Assembly (NCBI GenBank): GCA_001464315.1
Contig: LNFK01000036.1
Span: 1 to 46,139, forward strand
DNA: 46,139 nucleotides
DNA from: Sphingomonadales bacterium Ga0077559
GTDB lineage: Bacteria; Pseudomonadota; Alphaproteobacteria; Sphingomonadales; Sphingomonadaceae
Reading direction: 5' to 3'
The notes beneath the pieces were generated by a model that was not told the DNA's origin, ran no database searches, and saw only the letters and a program-made list of their open reading frames with translations. Within the stretch, counting starts at the first letter, position 1, and each line of letters opens with the position of its first letter. Shown piece by piece: positions 23,165 to 32,551 of this stretch. The position numbers and the translations under genes are program-made.

Positions 23165-25540
23165 CTAATCCCATGTCTTTAGCACCGCGACGAGATCGAG
23201 GCTGTCGAGGCGGCGGCGGACGAACAGTGCGGTGAGCAGGGCCGCAAGCAGGACAATCAGAACTGCCCAGGCGACGGTGCTGGCCGAAAGGCCGAAGGGA
23301 ATGATAAACAGGTCCCCGCCTAGGCTGGCGCTCAGCCATTGCGAGAGATAATAGCCGAAAATGATGCCAAAAGGCAGTCCGGCCAGTGTCAGGATCGCGA
23401 GTTCACCCAGCAATATGTAGGATACTTCGGAGCGGCGATATCCAAGCACCCTGAGCGAGGCGAGATCGCGGGCCCGTTCGGCAAGGCTGATCCGCGCATT
23501 ATTGTAGATCACGCCGAACACGATCAGCGCCGAAAAGCCGGTGTTGAACAAAGTGACGATGCCCATCGTCTCGCCAATGGTTTCCTCGAGGCCCGTGCGC
23601 GATGCCGAGCGAAGAAAGACGCCCGCGATAATCGGCGTGGCTTTGAGATAGCGAAACAGATCGTCGATGCGCGCAGGGTCGACGCCGAGATAGGCGCCCG
23701 ATGCCAATGGCGCTTCGTTCATCCTGCGCGCAATCATGGCCATATCGACATAGGCCGGGCTGCCGACTGCGCTTTTTATTACACCAGCCACTGGCAGCTC
23801 GAAACGTCCGCGGCGGCCTTCGGTAATCTGAACATCGATAGGGTCGCCTGCCGACAGGTCGAGTTCGTTGGCAAGTCCATAGGACACCAGCACACCGCGC
23901 GCCGGTGGTTCGATGATTGCGCCGTCGATGCCGACAAGCCGGTTGAGGTCGCTGCCGGCGGTCGCGCCTGTCAGCCCGTCGGACTTTGATTTGCGCGCCC
24001 CGCTCAATTTCGCGCCCACCGCCCGCATCGGCTCGACCCGCCAGACGCCGGGTGCACGGGCCAATGCAAACAAGGCGCGTTCGTCGCGCGGCTCGGCAAA
24101 GGTTACCATGACATCGGCGCGGTTTGCCTGGTCAAACAATATGTCGATCATCTGCGCGACATTGTCGCTCGATCCTGCGGAAGTAATGTAGAGGCCGAGT
24201 GCTGCGGCGACGCCCAAAGAGCCGAGCGCCGAACGAAACGGGCGGCGCAGGATTCCGCGCAAGATGATCCGCGTTGGCTCGTCAAGCCAACGCAGGCGGC
24301 TGATCAGCTTTGCGACACCGCCCGCATAATTGGGTGGCAGCGGCGGGCGCATCGCTTCCACCGGGGTCATCCGCCGTACCCGCCGCACCGACTGGAAAAC
24401 GCCGAATAGCACGACGAACAGTGTGGCGAGGCTGGCCAGCGCGTAGATATCGGCACCCGCACGGTAGGTCAGAAAGGGGAAGACGAAAAATTCCTGATAC
24501 ATGCCTGCAAGCCCGCGCCCCATCCAAGAACCGAGCGCAATGCCAAGCGCAAGCCCGGGGATCGACAGCGCGACCGCGATCTTGGCATAATGGAGCATGA
24601 TCGCTTTGCCCCGATAGCCAAAGGCCATCAGCAGGCCGATCACATCATGTTCGGCATCGATCAGCCGCGACAGCACCATGTTGATCAGAAAGGCAGCGAC
24701 GCCGAGGAAGATCGGCGGCAATATGCCCGTCATCGTCCGCAGTTGCGCGAGTTCGTTGGTCACGAAACGGTCGGATATCTGTTCGGCTCGCGGATAGGCG
24801 CTGACGCCGCCATAGCGCGCCAACATATTGTCGAGCTTGGCGATCACATCGTCGGGAACCGCCGCACGGTCGAGTCGGATCAGCGCTTCGTTAAAGCTAT
24901 CGGTGAGGTCCAGCGCTGCCGCCAAATGCTCTTCACCCATCCAAAGAACACCGAAACGGCGATTGTCGGGGAAGAGCTGACCGGGCCCGATGGCGTAAAC
25001 ATATTCGGGCGACAGCGCAGTGCCGACCACACGGAGCTGCTGGCGCTTGCCATAGAGCAGCGCGTCGACACTATCGCCTAGGCTGATTCGCGCGGCGGTA
25101 GCGAATTTCTCGCTGGCCAGCACTTCTTCGGGCCGGTTTGGATCGGGCCAGCGCCCGCTGCGCAGCACCAAAGCATTGATGCGCGGCTCACCGCTTGCCG
25201 GGATCGAATGGATGCGGGTGGTGATCGGCTCGGATATTCCGGCGACGTCGAGTGTCGCGCCTGCGGTAATCCGCCCTTCGATCTGGCTCACGCCTGGTAT
25301 GTCGCCCATTTCGGCAAGCAGGCTCTTGCGCGCTCGTTTGGCGGGCGCGAATATATCGGCAAAGCGGTAGCGGTCATAATAGGCGTCGCGCGTGGCATCG
25401 AGCGAGCGCATCATGCCGAGCGACATCACCACCATCCCGACCCCCGCCGCGATCACCAGCGCAATCGCAAAGGCCTGGCTCCGCATCCGCCACAGATCGC
25501 GCAGCACCTTGCGGTCGAGCGGAGAGAGTGACATCACCAT
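23165..25540 (-). CDS. FtsX-type ABC transporter permease
   Basis: A 791-residue permease with two FtsX/MacB-like modules. A first TM helix (AFAIALVIAAGVGMVVMSLG, about residues 17-36) is followed by a large periplasmic domain (about 45-260). Three TM helices follow (about 275-390), ending in the cytoplasmic coupling phrase VRRMTPVEAMRPP. A second TM helix lies near 435-455, with a second periplasmic domain and a final three-TM block (about 665-780) ending LDLVAVLKTWD. The size and duplication match the large LolE/YbbP-type exporters. Its start overlaps the ATPase stop (ATGGTGATG). It probably moves a lipid-like or hydrophobic substrate out of the inner membrane, by family analogy. Confidence 0.88.
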   Translation of the reverse strand: MVMSLSPLDRKVLRDLWRMRSQAFAIALVIAAGVGMVVMSLGMMRSLDATRDAYYDRYRFADIFAPAKRARKSLLAEMGDIPGVSQIEGRITAGATLDVAGISEPITTRIHSIPASGEPRINALVLRSGRWPDPNRPEEVLASEKFATAARISLGDSVDALLYGKRQQLRVVGTALSPEYVYAIGPGQLFPDNRRFGVLWMGEEHLAAALDLTDSFNEALIRLDRAAVPDDVIAKLDNMLARYGGVSAYPRAEQISDRFVTNELAQLRTMTGILPPIFLGVAAFLINMVLSRLIDAEHDVIGLLMAFGYRGKAIMLHYAKIAVALSIPGLALGIALGSWMGRGLAGMYQEFFVFPFLTYRAGADIYALASLATLFVVLFGVFQSVRRVRRMTPVEAMRPPLPPNYAGGVAKLISRLRWLDEPTRIILRGILRRPFRSALGSLGVAAALGLYITSAGSSDNVAQMIDILFDQANRADVMVTFAEPRDERALFALARAPGVWRVEPMRAVGAKLSGARKSKSDGLTGATAGSDLNRLVGIDGAIIEPPARGVLVSYGLANELDLSAGDPIDVQITEGRRGRFELPVAGVIKSAVGSPAYVDMAMIARRMNEAPLASGAYLGVDPARIDDLFRYLKATPIIAGVFLRSASRTGLEETIGETMGIVTLFNTGFSALIVFGVIYNNARISLAERARDLASLRVLGYRRSEVSYILLGELAILTLAGLPFGIIFGYYLSQWLSASLGGDLFIIPFGLSASTVAWAVLIVLLAALLTALFVRRRLDSLDLVAVLKTWD

Positions 25541-26247
25541 TTCATGTCACCCGGCCTGCGGCGTTTTGGATTTGGGCGGCTGTCGGCAAGCTGGCCATCG
25601 GCGAAGCGCAGAACATGGTCGGCCATTTCGGCGATCACGGCATTGTGGGTGATCAGCAATGTAGTCGTACCCAGTTCGCGATTGACCTGATCAAGCGCCT
25701 CGAGCACGCGCACCCCGGTCTGGCTGTCGAGCGCGCCGGTGGGTTCGTCGCACAGCAGCACCTTGGGCCGCTTGGCGATGGCGCGGGCAATGGCAACACG
25801 CTGCTGCTCGCCACCCGATAGCTGGGTCGGGAAATGGTCGAGCCGGCTTTCGAGGCCAACCAGTGCCAGCGCTTCGGCGGGTTCCATGGGCTCATCGGCG
25901 ATCTCTGTAATCAGCGCAACATTCTCGCGCGCGGTCAGCGACGCGACGAGATTATAGAATTGAAACACGAACCCGACGTGATGGCGGCGATATTCGGTGA
26001 GGCCGTTGTCATCGAGGTTTGTCAGCTCGACATCCTCGAAATGGACATGCCCGCTGGTAGCCTGGTCGAGCCCGCCGACGATATTAAGGAAAGTGGATTT
26101 GCCCGACCCGCTCGGCCCCAAGAGAACGACCATCGCCGATTTCGGCACATCGAGATTGACCCCGCGCAGTGCTGCAATGGCGGTGTCACCTTCGCCGTAG
26201 ATTTTGGTCAAGCCCTCAATCCGGTAAAGCGGCGGGGCAGATGCCAT
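25534..26247 (-). CDS. ABC transporter ATP-binding protein (MacB/LolD type)
   Basis: A 237-residue ATPase. Walker [10 protein letters not shown] is at about residue 43, Q-loop VFQFYNLV about 93, the signature [14 protein letters not shown] about 143, Walker [13 protein letters not shown] about 163 and the H-loop ITHN about 200. The sequence and the [14 protein letters not shown] signature place it in the MacB/LolD/FtsE family that partners FtsX-type permeases. It is the first gene of the exporter operon and overlaps the permease start. The C-terminal phrase RRRPGDMKW is unusual but short. Confidence 0.92.
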   Translation of the reverse strand: MASAPPLYRIEGLTKIYGEGDTAIAALRGVNLDVPKSAMVVLLGPSGSGKSTFLNIVGGLDQATSGHVHFEDVELTNLDDNGLTEYRRHHVGFVFQFYNLVASLTARENVALITEIADEPMEPAEALALVGLESRLDHFPTQLSGGEQQRVAIARAIAKRPKVLLCDEPTGALDSQTGVRVLEALDQVNRELGTTTLLITHNAVIAEMADHVLRFADGQLADSRPNPKRRRPGDMKW

Positions 26248-26391
26248 CTGATCTTCCTCCTCGTCGCCTGTCCAGAACCAAGGACAAGAGTAGGGTGGTG
26301 GCCGATGGGGGCGCGATAGGTATTGTTACGGGTGTAGAGCCGCGTGGCCGCATGACACATTGCCAAGCATTAGCTGGAGGAGTCTGCGGAA

Positions 26392-27501
26392 ATGGTAATA
26401 ATCCTGACCTTTCTCATCGCTGTATCGGTGACTGCTGTCGGTCTGCTGCTTCTCGGTAGCTCTGGAAAGATAAGGCCGGTTCGGGATGCGCGTGGCAATC
26501 CACTTCCCAACAGCATCGCGGAAAAAATCTGGGTGAACATCAACGGCATTCGACAAGGAATGTTCGTGCGAAGCACCGATGCCGCGCATCCGGTTCTTCT
26601 CTTCCTTCACGGCGGACCAGCGATGCCAACCTATTCACTCGAAAAGCGATACCCGACAGGTCTGGAACAGGATTTCACGGTCATTTGGTGGGAACAGCGA
26701 GGCGCTGGCCTTTCCTTCAGTTCCGACATCCCGCCTGAGACGATGACGGTAGAGCAGAACATCGACGACACGGTCGCATTGGCAGACTATTTGCGCACCC
26801 GCTTTGGCAAAAGCAAAATCTACCTCATGGGCCATTCATGGGGCAGTTTCATCGGCATCCAGGCAGCGGCCAAGGCTCCGGATCGATTCCACGCTTATAT
26901 CGGTGTCGGACAGCTTACCAACCAGCTTACATCCGAGCAATTGGCCTATGCCTATATGCTGGACGAATACCGGGCGCGGGGGAACGCCGCCATGGTGCGC
27001 AAACTGGAGGCAGCTCGGTTCGAGGCGACCATTCCGCTGCCGCCATCATATATGGCAGTCCGTGACGCAGCCATGCACAGGCTCGGCGTCGGCACTACGC
27101 GGGATATGCGTTCCGTGATCAGCGGCATGTTCGTGCCGACATGGCTAAATGGGGAATATACGCTGCGAGAAAAACTCAACATCTGGCGAGGTAAATGGTC
27201 GGTTTGTTCATCGCAGCTTTGGAATGAGGTTTTGAGAACAGACATTACGGCCGTGGTCCCGAGACTCGAAATCCCGGTCTATTTCCTCCACGGTAAGTTC
27301 GACTACACAACTTCCTACGCGCTCATGAAACCCTATTTCGAAAAACTGCAAGCGCCCCTGAAGGCTTTCTACACCTTCGAGGACTCCGCACACAGTCCTG
27401 TTTTCGAAGACCCCGAGCGAACACGAATGATATTGAAGACCGATGTGCTCGCCGGAACCAATAGCCATAGTGATGCCGAGGAGCCGAGAATGTCTCGGTA
27501 A
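26392..27501 (+). CDS. Alpha/beta hydrolase (proline iminopeptidase-like)
   Basis: A 369-residue hydrolase anchored by an N-terminal hydrophobic segment (VIILTFLIAVSVTAVGLLLL, residues 2-21). The fold is clear: LFLHGGPAMP (oxyanion region, about 70), WWEQRGAGLS (about 99-108), nucleophile elbow GHSWGSF (about 145), a cap domain, then YFLHGKFDYTTS (acid, about 303) and DSAHSPVFEDP (His about 334). The HGGP and DQRGxGxS-like motifs are those of the proline iminopeptidase/S33 family. RBS GGAGGAG precedes the ATG. It is separated by 99 bases from a second hydrolase. The physiological substrate is unknown. Confidence 0.85.
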   Translation: MVIILTFLIAVSVTAVGLLLLGSSGKIRPVRDARGNPLPNSIAEKIWVNINGIRQGMFVRSTDAAHPVLLFLHGGPAMPTYSLEKRYPTGLEQDFTVIWWEQRGAGLSFSSDIPPETMTVEQNIDDTVALADYLRTRFGKSKIYLMGHSWGSFIGIQAAAKAPDRFHAYIGVGQLTNQLTSEQLAYAYMLDEYRARGNAAMVRKLEAARFEATIPLPPSYMAVRDAAMHRLGVGTTRDMRSVISGMFVPTWLNGEYTLREKLNIWRGKWSVCSSQLWNEVLRTDITAVVPRLEIPVYFLHGKFDYTTSYALMKPYFEKLQAPLKAFYTFEDSAHSPVFEDPERTRMILKTDVLAGTNSHSDAEEPRMSR

Positions 27502-27600
27502 CCCGATTGCGTTGTTCCGCCTTCGCGCCCTCCGGTTCATTACGGAACGAACTGGGACGGCGACTCCGCTAGGCTTCGGTCTTTGGACAGGAGAACTCCC

Positions 27601-28620
27601 ATGCAAAGCAAGAACTGGATCGGCATCGCATCGGCGGTTGGCGCAGCGGCTATCGCGGGTGGAACCTATTGGCGGTATCGCCACGACATGAGCGACCGGA
27701 CAAAGGCGCTCGAGGAAAACAGCAGCATCGCGCGAACCGAGAAAGGCGAGATCGAATATGCCCGCGAAGGCAGCGGTCCCGCCGCGCTGGTCATTCACGG
27801 CGCGGGTGGCGGCTATGATCAGGGGCTTTACCTCGCGCATGAAATGTTGGGCGGAAGCTTTGACGTCATCGCGCCGTCGCGCTTTGGCTATTTGCGCACG
27901 CCTGTCCCGCAAGACATCTCGCACACGGCGCAAGCAGATGCTCATGCGGCTTTGCTCGATAAACTGGGCGTAAAGGAGGCGATGATCATAGGTGTTTCCG
28001 CTGGCGCGCCGAGCGCGATTGAGTTTGCAATCCGCTTTCCCGAACGAACGACAGCGCTGATTCTGGTCGTCCCTCGCACTTATGATCCGGCCAACCGGGT
28101 CGGCGTTGAACAGACGCCGCAGAACAAGACTGTGATCCGACTGTTCGAAAACTCGGCCGATTTTCCCTATTGGACGGCGACCAAAATAGGGCGCAAGACG
28201 CTGGTCCGGTTCTTTGGTGTTAATCCCGAATTGGAAGCTAACGCGGAACCGCAAGAGCGCGAAAAGATTACCGGGCTAATCGCCGATATGCTGCCATTGT
28301 CTGCACGCGTCGATGGCATCCTGGTCGATACCAGCAATAATCTCGTCAAATCCGATCTTGAGGATATCGTCGCCCCGACGCTGATCATTTCGGCTGAGGA
28401 TGATCTGTACCACACGCTTCCCGGCGCGCGCTTCACTGCCGAGCATATTCCGGATGCCGAACTCAAGGTCTTCAAGACCGGCGGCCACCTGCTGATTTCT
28501 AAGGGCCAAGAGGTTCGCGAAGTGATTGCCGACTTCCTGAGCGAGCGCGTCAGTGCAGCTGCCCCGCATCCTAACGGGAAGACGTCAGCCAATCTGTCGG
28601 AGGCTGTGGTGGCGCACTGA
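27601..28620 (+). CDS. Alpha/beta hydrolase with N-terminal membrane anchor
   Basis: A 339-residue hydrolase. Residues 5-25 are hydrophobic (WIGIASAVGAAAIAGGTYW) and likely an anchor or uncleaved signal. The fold motifs are VIHGAGGGYDQG (about 64), the nucleophile elbow GVSAGAPSA (about 138), and a catalytic Asp in SAEDDLYHT (about 267) with His in GGHLLIS (about 296). The start at 27601 is chosen for GGAGAACTCCC before ATG. It is unrelated in detail to the previous hydrolase; perhaps it is an esterase or haloperoxidase-like enzyme. It is upstream of the lipoprotein gene, and a small CTCCG/CGGAG hairpin lies at about 28624-28641 between them. Confidence 0.82.
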   Translation: MQSKNWIGIASAVGAAAIAGGTYWRYRHDMSDRTKALEENSSIARTEKGEIEYAREGSGPAALVIHGAGGGYDQGLYLAHEMLGGSFDVIAPSRFGYLRTPVPQDISHTAQADAHAALLDKLGVKEAMIIGVSAGAPSAIEFAIRFPERTTALILVVPRTYDPANRVGVEQTPQNKTVIRLFENSADFPYWTATKIGRKTLVRFFGVNPELEANAEPQEREKITGLIADMLPLSARVDGILVDTSNNLVKSDLEDIVAPTLIISAEDDLYHTLPGARFTAEHIPDAELKVFKTGGHLLISKGQEVREVIADFLSERVSAAAPHPNGKTSANLSEAVVAH

Positions 28621-28702
28621 ATCGCTCCGCGACATTACGGAGTGCGGCGGCCCACGGGTCAGAGCAGATTGGGGTTTCGAAAACGTAGATGGAGTATCTG
28701 TC

Positions 28703-29293
28703 ATGAACCACAATCTGTCCCGCCGGCATGCGCTGTCATTCGCAGCGTCGCTCTCTGCAGCGATGCTTCTTTCGTCTTGCATGACCCCCACGCCTTATCA
28801 GCCCGAAGTCAGAGGCCAGCGTATCCATGGCGGCTATTCCGAAGAACAGCTCGGCGACAACCGCTACCGGGTCACCTTTGACGGCAACACACTGACATCA
28901 CGTGAGCGGGTCGAGGGATATCTGCTGTACCGGGCAGCTGAGTTGACAGTCCAAAATGGTTATGACTGGTTCCGAATCGTCGATCGCGAAACCGAACGCG
29001 ACCGGCGTACTTATGTCGAGCCGTCGCCCTATTACCGACCCTGGTATGGTTATGATTATTGGCGGCCCTATTGGCGCTACTACCGGCCGCGATATGGTTG
29101 GAGCGACTGGTATCCTTATGGCCGTGACCCGTTTTGGGCGGACGATATCGATGTCCGGACCGTCGAGGAGTATGAGGCCCATGCCGAAATCGTCATGGGC
29201 CGCGGTGCGGTGCTGAAAGACAAGACCGTGTTCGACGCGCGCCGAGTAATGGACGATTTGGGGCCATCGATTGAACGGCCCAGGGAGCGATGA
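28703..29293 (+). CDS. Tyr/Trp-rich lipoprotein (CC0125/CC1285-like)
   Basis: A 196-residue lipoprotein. The signal carries an Arg-Arg start (MNHNLSRRHALSF), a hydrophobic core and lipobox LLSSC at about 26. The mature part begins with PTPYQPEVRG, and RYRVTFDGNTLTSRERVEGYLLYRAAELTV matches the core of the CC0125/CC1285 lipoprotein family of alphaproteobacteria. About 35 residues in the middle are dominated by Tyr, Trp, Arg and Pro (around residues 112-148). GGAG precedes the ATG at 28703. The stop overlaps the start of the VOC gene (ATGA), so the two are co-translated. Envelope role; exact function unknown. Confidence 0.82.
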   Translation: MNHNLSRRHALSFAASLSAAMLLSSCMTPTPYQPEVRGQRIHGGYSEEQLGDNRYRVTFDGNTLTSRERVEGYLLYRAAELTVQNGYDWFRIVDRETERDRRTYVEPSPYYRPWYGYDYWRPYWRYYRPRYGWSDWYPYGRDPFWADDIDVRTVEEYEAHAEIVMGRGAVLKDKTVFDARRVMDDLGPSIERPRER

Positions 29294-29682
29294 TGAAACC
29301 TATATATTTCGACTTGTCGGTCAAAGATCTGCCCGCTGCCCGCAAATTCTTCGAACGGGCATTTGGCTGGAAATTTGAACGCTTTCCGATGCCGTTTGAG
29401 TATTACCGGATCACCGCCGGTCCACTCGACGAGGCAGGAATCGACGGGGGTATCGGGCAGATTACAGCGGAGGCTGGATCGCCCTTTGACCAGGCCGTGT
29501 CGCTCACCCTACCGGTGGCAAACCTCCAAGAAATGATCGCAAAGGTTAACGCATGCGGCGGTGCGATAGTGGGACCAGTTCTGCCGATACCTGGGGTCGG
29601 CCAACATGTGACATGTTCCGCACCGGGTGGCCTGACGTTCGGACTTTTGCAGTCTGATGAGGCAAATCTAGGTTCAGGCTGA
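29290..29682 (+). CDS. VOC-superfamily (glyoxalase-like) protein
   Basis: A 130-residue protein of the vicinal-oxygen-chelate fold, two beta-alpha-beta-beta-beta modules. The first half begins MKPIYFDLSVKDLPAARKF and FERAFGWKF, the standard VOC opening. The second begins SLTLPVANLQEMIAKVNACGG and ends with TFGLLQSD. The usual metal ligands are not all obvious, so it may not be a metal enzyme. Coupled by ATGA to the lipoprotein. Its stop overlaps by nine bases the convergent phosphoribosyltransferase gene. Confidence 0.85.
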   Translation: MMKPIYFDLSVKDLPAARKFFERAFGWKFERFPMPFEYYRITAGPLDEAGIDGGIGQITAEAGSPFDQAVSLTLPVANLQEMIAKVNACGGAIVGPVLPIPGVGQHVTCSAPGGLTFGLLQSDEANLGSG

Positions 29683-30363
29683 CGCCGGCCTGGCGGTGCG
29701 CAAACCGAAGCCATGCGCTTCGGTCAGCAGCGATATGACTTCGGCATCGCTGGTCTGGGTAAAATCACGGTAAAAAGTGCCGACCGCGCCAAAGGGTTCA
29801 TAGGTTTCGAGGCAGATCACCTCGTCGCATTCGGAACCAAGGTCAGCCACCACTGACGGCGGTGCAACGGGGACAGCGAGTACCAGCCATGCCGGATCAT
29901 TCTTGTTCGCACCGCGTAAAGCTGCCTTCATCGTGCCGCCGGTGGCGATGCCGTCGTCGACGACAATTACCGTGCGGCCGCGGATCGCGGCTGGTGGACG
30001 GTCGCCGCAATAGACTTTGCGTCGCCGCTCAATCTCCACAAGCTGGCGGCGCATTTCCTTGCGGATGTAATCGGGGCTGGGCGCAAGGTTGCGGATAATT
30101 TCCTCATTGAGGACAAGTTGCGGGCTCGCGCCGTCGACCACCGCGCCTATGCCCAGCTCTTCATATCCGGGCGCACCGATCTTGCGCACGAATAGCAGGT
30201 CGAGCGCTGCATCGAGTACCTTCGCCACCTCGAACGCGACGGGAACCCCGCCGCGCGGCAAGGCGAGGATGACTGGATGTTCGGTTGCAAATCGGGAAAG
30301 ACGGCTGGCCAGTTTTTGGCCAGCGTCGCGGCGGTCTTCAAACGGATAATCCCGGTCGAACAT
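29674..30363 (-). CDS. Phosphoribosyltransferase-family protein
   Basis: A 229-residue type I phosphoribosyltransferase. The PRPP-binding signature is VIVVDDGIATGGT (about residue 120). The N-terminal hood region contains LALPRGGVPVAFEVAK (about 37), where PRGG replaces the usual PPi loop. The start at 30363 is chosen because GAGGAAT lies before it within the end of the upstream gene; a longer frame has no such site. It is third in the operon after the erythromycin-esterase and dienelactone-hydrolase genes, a trio found as neighbours or fusions in stress/dormancy clusters (for example the Rv2030c fusion). It may not transfer a base; members lacking a clear base specificity are common. Confidence 0.87.
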   Translation of the reverse strand: MFDRDYPFEDRRDAGQKLASRLSRFATEHPVILALPRGGVPVAFEVAKVLDAALDLLFVRKIGAPGYEELGIGAVVDGASPQLVLNEEIIRNLAPSPDYIRKEMRRQLVEIERRRKVYCGDRPPAAIRGRTVIVVDDGIATGGTMKAALRGANKNDPAWLVLAVPVAPPSVVADLGSECDEVICLETYEPFGAVGTFYRDFTQTSDAEVISLLTEAHGFGLRTARPASA

Positions 30364-30365
30364 GG

Positions 30366-31028
30366 TTATTCCTCCCTTGCTGCATGTTGCGCGAAATGGA
30401 TTGCGAACCATTTTCTGGCATGCCCGATCACCTGATCAAGCGTTCCGGGTTCCTCGAACAAATGACCTGCACCCGGTACGATCAGGATTTTTTTCGGGCA
30501 GGTCAGAGCCATGAATGCCGCTTGATTGAGTGTAATTACCGGCCCATCGAGACTGCCGACCAGCAGCAATGTCGGCGCGCTCACCAGGCGCAGCGCTTCT
30601 CGCGCCAGATCGGGCCTACCGCCCCGCGAGACGATAGCCGCGATATTGGCGTCGTTGGAAGCAGCAACCAGCGCCGCCGCCGCACCGGTGCTCGCGCCGA
30701 AATAACCGATTGGAAGATCACGCAATTCCGGCTCTTCCCGTGCCCACGTCGCGGCAGATTTCAGGCGGCTGGCGAGCAAATTGATATCAAATACATTTCC
30801 GCGATCCTGCTCCTCCGCCGGTGTCAGTAGATCAAGCAATAAGGTTGCCTGCCCGTACGCCTGCAGGGCTTGGGCGACATGGTTGTTGCGCGGACTGAGC
30901 CGCCCGCTGCCGCTGCCATGGGCGAAGATCACGAGCCCGGCCGCATCGTGCGGCACGCTGAGCAGCGCCTGCAACTGGTGAGGCCCGACCAGAACCTCTC
31001 TTGGTGCAATGTCTGTCTGTGTTGCCAT
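30366..31028 (-). CDS. Dienelactone hydrolase-like alpha/beta hydrolase
   Basis: A 220-residue single-domain hydrolase. The start of the fold is LVIFAHGSGSGRLSPRN (about residue 29). The nucleophile elbow GYFGASTGAAAA (Ser about 114) is of GxSxG type, and TLLLVGSLDGP carries the acid (about 168). His lies in PGAGHLFEEPG (about 200). The start MATQTD (31028) comes four bases after the stop of the erythromycin esterase gene. It ends two bases before the start of the phosphoribosyltransferase. The fold is certain; the substrate is not. Confidence 0.85.
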   Translation of the reverse strand: MATQTDIAPREVLVGPHQLQALLSVPHDAAGLVIFAHGSGSGRLSPRNNHVAQALQAYGQATLLLDLLTPAEEQDRGNVFDINLLASRLKSAATWAREEPELRDLPIGYFGASTGAAAALVAASNDANIAAIVSRGGRPDLAREALRLVSAPTLLLVGSLDGPVITLNQAAFMALTCPKKILIVPGAGHLFEEPGTLDQVIGHARKWFAIHFAQHAAREE

Positions 31029-31032
31029 CGCG

Positions 31033-32376
31033 TCAAAGTCCGAACGGATAGGTTTCGGGGGCACCATGCGGCTTTTCATGGCCCAATGGCGTCACTGCCT
31101 TGGTGCGTTCAAACCAGACATAGGCATCGAACTGGTCGGCCATTACAGCCTCGAAATAATGGCTGAGCAGCTCGGTCTCGGGGCGATAGACGACGCCGAT
31201 CGCCCGTTCGAGCAGCGGCTCGCGCAGGATATGCGCCAGCGACTGCCGCGTGCGCCCACGCCAGTCGGTCAGCGTGCGGGCAAGGCCGGTCTGGCGGAAG
31301 GCGTGTTCGTAGCTATCGGGTCGCGCCGGGCGGACGGTCTTGACCTGCATATCCGCGCCCCAGTCGCTGGCGGCGGCAACCGTCCCGGTGTCGGTGCCAA
31401 AGCCGATCAGCACCGCGTCGTCGCCATAGGCCACACGGCACAGCTGGCCGATATTGAACTCGCCGTTCCAGCCCATCGCGGTAGCCGAGGCATCGCCGAT
31501 ATGCGAATTATGCGCCCAGACCACCGCCTTGGTGCCAACGCCGCGATGCGCGACAACCGACTGTAATGTGCTGAACATATGCCGGTCGCGCAAATTCCAC
31601 GATGTGGCCCCACCCTGATAGATGGCGCGATAATAGCGTTCGGCCTCGCGGACGATCCGGGCGTTTTGCGCGGCATCGAACCAGGCTTCGCCATCTTCGG
31701 CCAGATAGCCCAGACGCTTGTCGAGAAGCGTGTGGAGCTGCTCGACCGCTTTCTGTTCGCAGCCGGGTCGCTCGCCGCTCACGACAGCGCGGCCATATTT
31801 CGCTGGTTCATCCTGCCATGGCGTCAGGCAGCCATAGCGCCAGCGCGCCATTATGGCTTCCTCTGGATCGACCTTGTCGAGATAGGTCAGCACCGAATGA
31901 ATCGACTCGCTGAGGCTGTAGACATCGAGGCCGTGAAACGACGCCTTCTCGCGGTCGGGTCGATTTTCGTTATAGCGCCGCATCCAGTCGGCGAAGGCGA
32001 GCAGCTCGACATTACGCCACATCCATGTCGGAAACCGGACAAAGCCTTCGCCGCGCCGGGGTCGTTTTTCATGGTGGCGGACATAGCCGTCAATCCGCGC
32101 CGCATCGGGCCAATCGGCCTCAACTGCGACCACAGTAAAACCATGATGTTCGATCAGCCGCCGGGTTATAGCCGCCCGCGCATTGTAGAATTCGGATGTG
32201 CCGTGCGTTGCCTCGCCCAGCAACACGATCTGCGCATCGCCAAAACGGTCGAAAAACTGGCCGAACGCATCCTGCTGCTCGGGCGGCGGCAATGGCTCGG
32301 CATATTGGCGCAGGGCTTCGATCAGCCGGTCAGAGGCTACACGTTTTGGCCGCTCCTGCAATGAAATCTTGTCCAT
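31033..32376 (-). CDS. Erythromycin esterase family protein
   Basis: A 447-residue protein of the EreA/EreB-like superfamily. LGEATHGTSEFYNARA (about residue 54) and VAVEADWPDA (about 84-93) are the characteristic glutamate/histidine-containing motifs, and AVVWAHNSHIGDAS (about 281) carries the conserved histidine. AGGAG precedes the ATG at 32376. In stress clusters this family sits with phosphoribosyltransferase and dienelactone hydrolase as here. A role in antibiotic resistance is not implied; most family members have no known macrolide activity. It is divergent from ppsA across 175 bases. Confidence 0.88.
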   Translation of the reverse strand: MDKISLQERPKRVASDRLIEALRQYAEPLPPPEQQDAFGQFFDRFGDAQIVLLGEATHGTSEFYNARAAITRRLIEHHGFTVVAVEADWPDAARIDGYVRHHEKRPRRGEGFVRFPTWMWRNVELLAFADWMRRYNENRPDREKASFHGLDVYSLSESIHSVLTYLDKVDPEEAIMARWRYGCLTPWQDEPAKYGRAVVSGERPGCEQKAVEQLHTLLDKRLGYLAEDGEAWFDAAQNARIVREAERYYRAIYQGGATSWNLRDRHMFSTLQSVVAHRGVGTKAVVWAHNSHIGDASATAMGWNGEFNIGQLCRVAYGDDAVLIGFGTDTGTVAAASDWGADMQVKTVRPARPDSYEHAFRQTGLARTLTDWRGRTRQSLAHILREPLLERAIGVVYRPETELLSHYFEAVMADQFDAYVWFERTKAVTPLGHEKPHGAPETYPFGL

Positions 32377-32462
32377 GACTGGCTCCTGGCAACATCAATG
32401 ACCCTCATTCATACTGCTTTTGATTGGGTCGCGACATCCGGTTGATTGCGTATCGGGCGGCC

Positions 32463-32488
32463 ATACGTAGGCTTACTGAGTTACGTAT
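32463..32488. promoter_or_regulatory. Inverted repeat between divergent ereA-like and ppsA genes
   Basis: ATACGTA (32463-32469) is repeated as TACGTAT (32482-32488) with a 12-base spacer, a two-half-site geometry typical of dimeric regulators. It lies 87 bases upstream of the esterase gene and 64 bases upstream of ppsA, so it could control both. No regulator gene is nearby, and the protein that would bind is unknown. Confidence 0.4.
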
Positions 32489-32551
32489 TTGCCGCGCTGC
32501 ACTACATCATTGGCAAAGTCGCTTTTCGCTCTGTTAGCGGGAGATTGCATA

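Noticed and set aside
31033-32376. Macrolide resistance gene
   Set aside because: The family name is erythromycin esterase, but the operon context is a stress cluster and most family members have no shown macrolide activity.
32440-32460. Fnr-like box TTGATTGCGTATC
   Set aside because: Only the left half matches TTGAT; the right half is shifted and does not read ATCAA.
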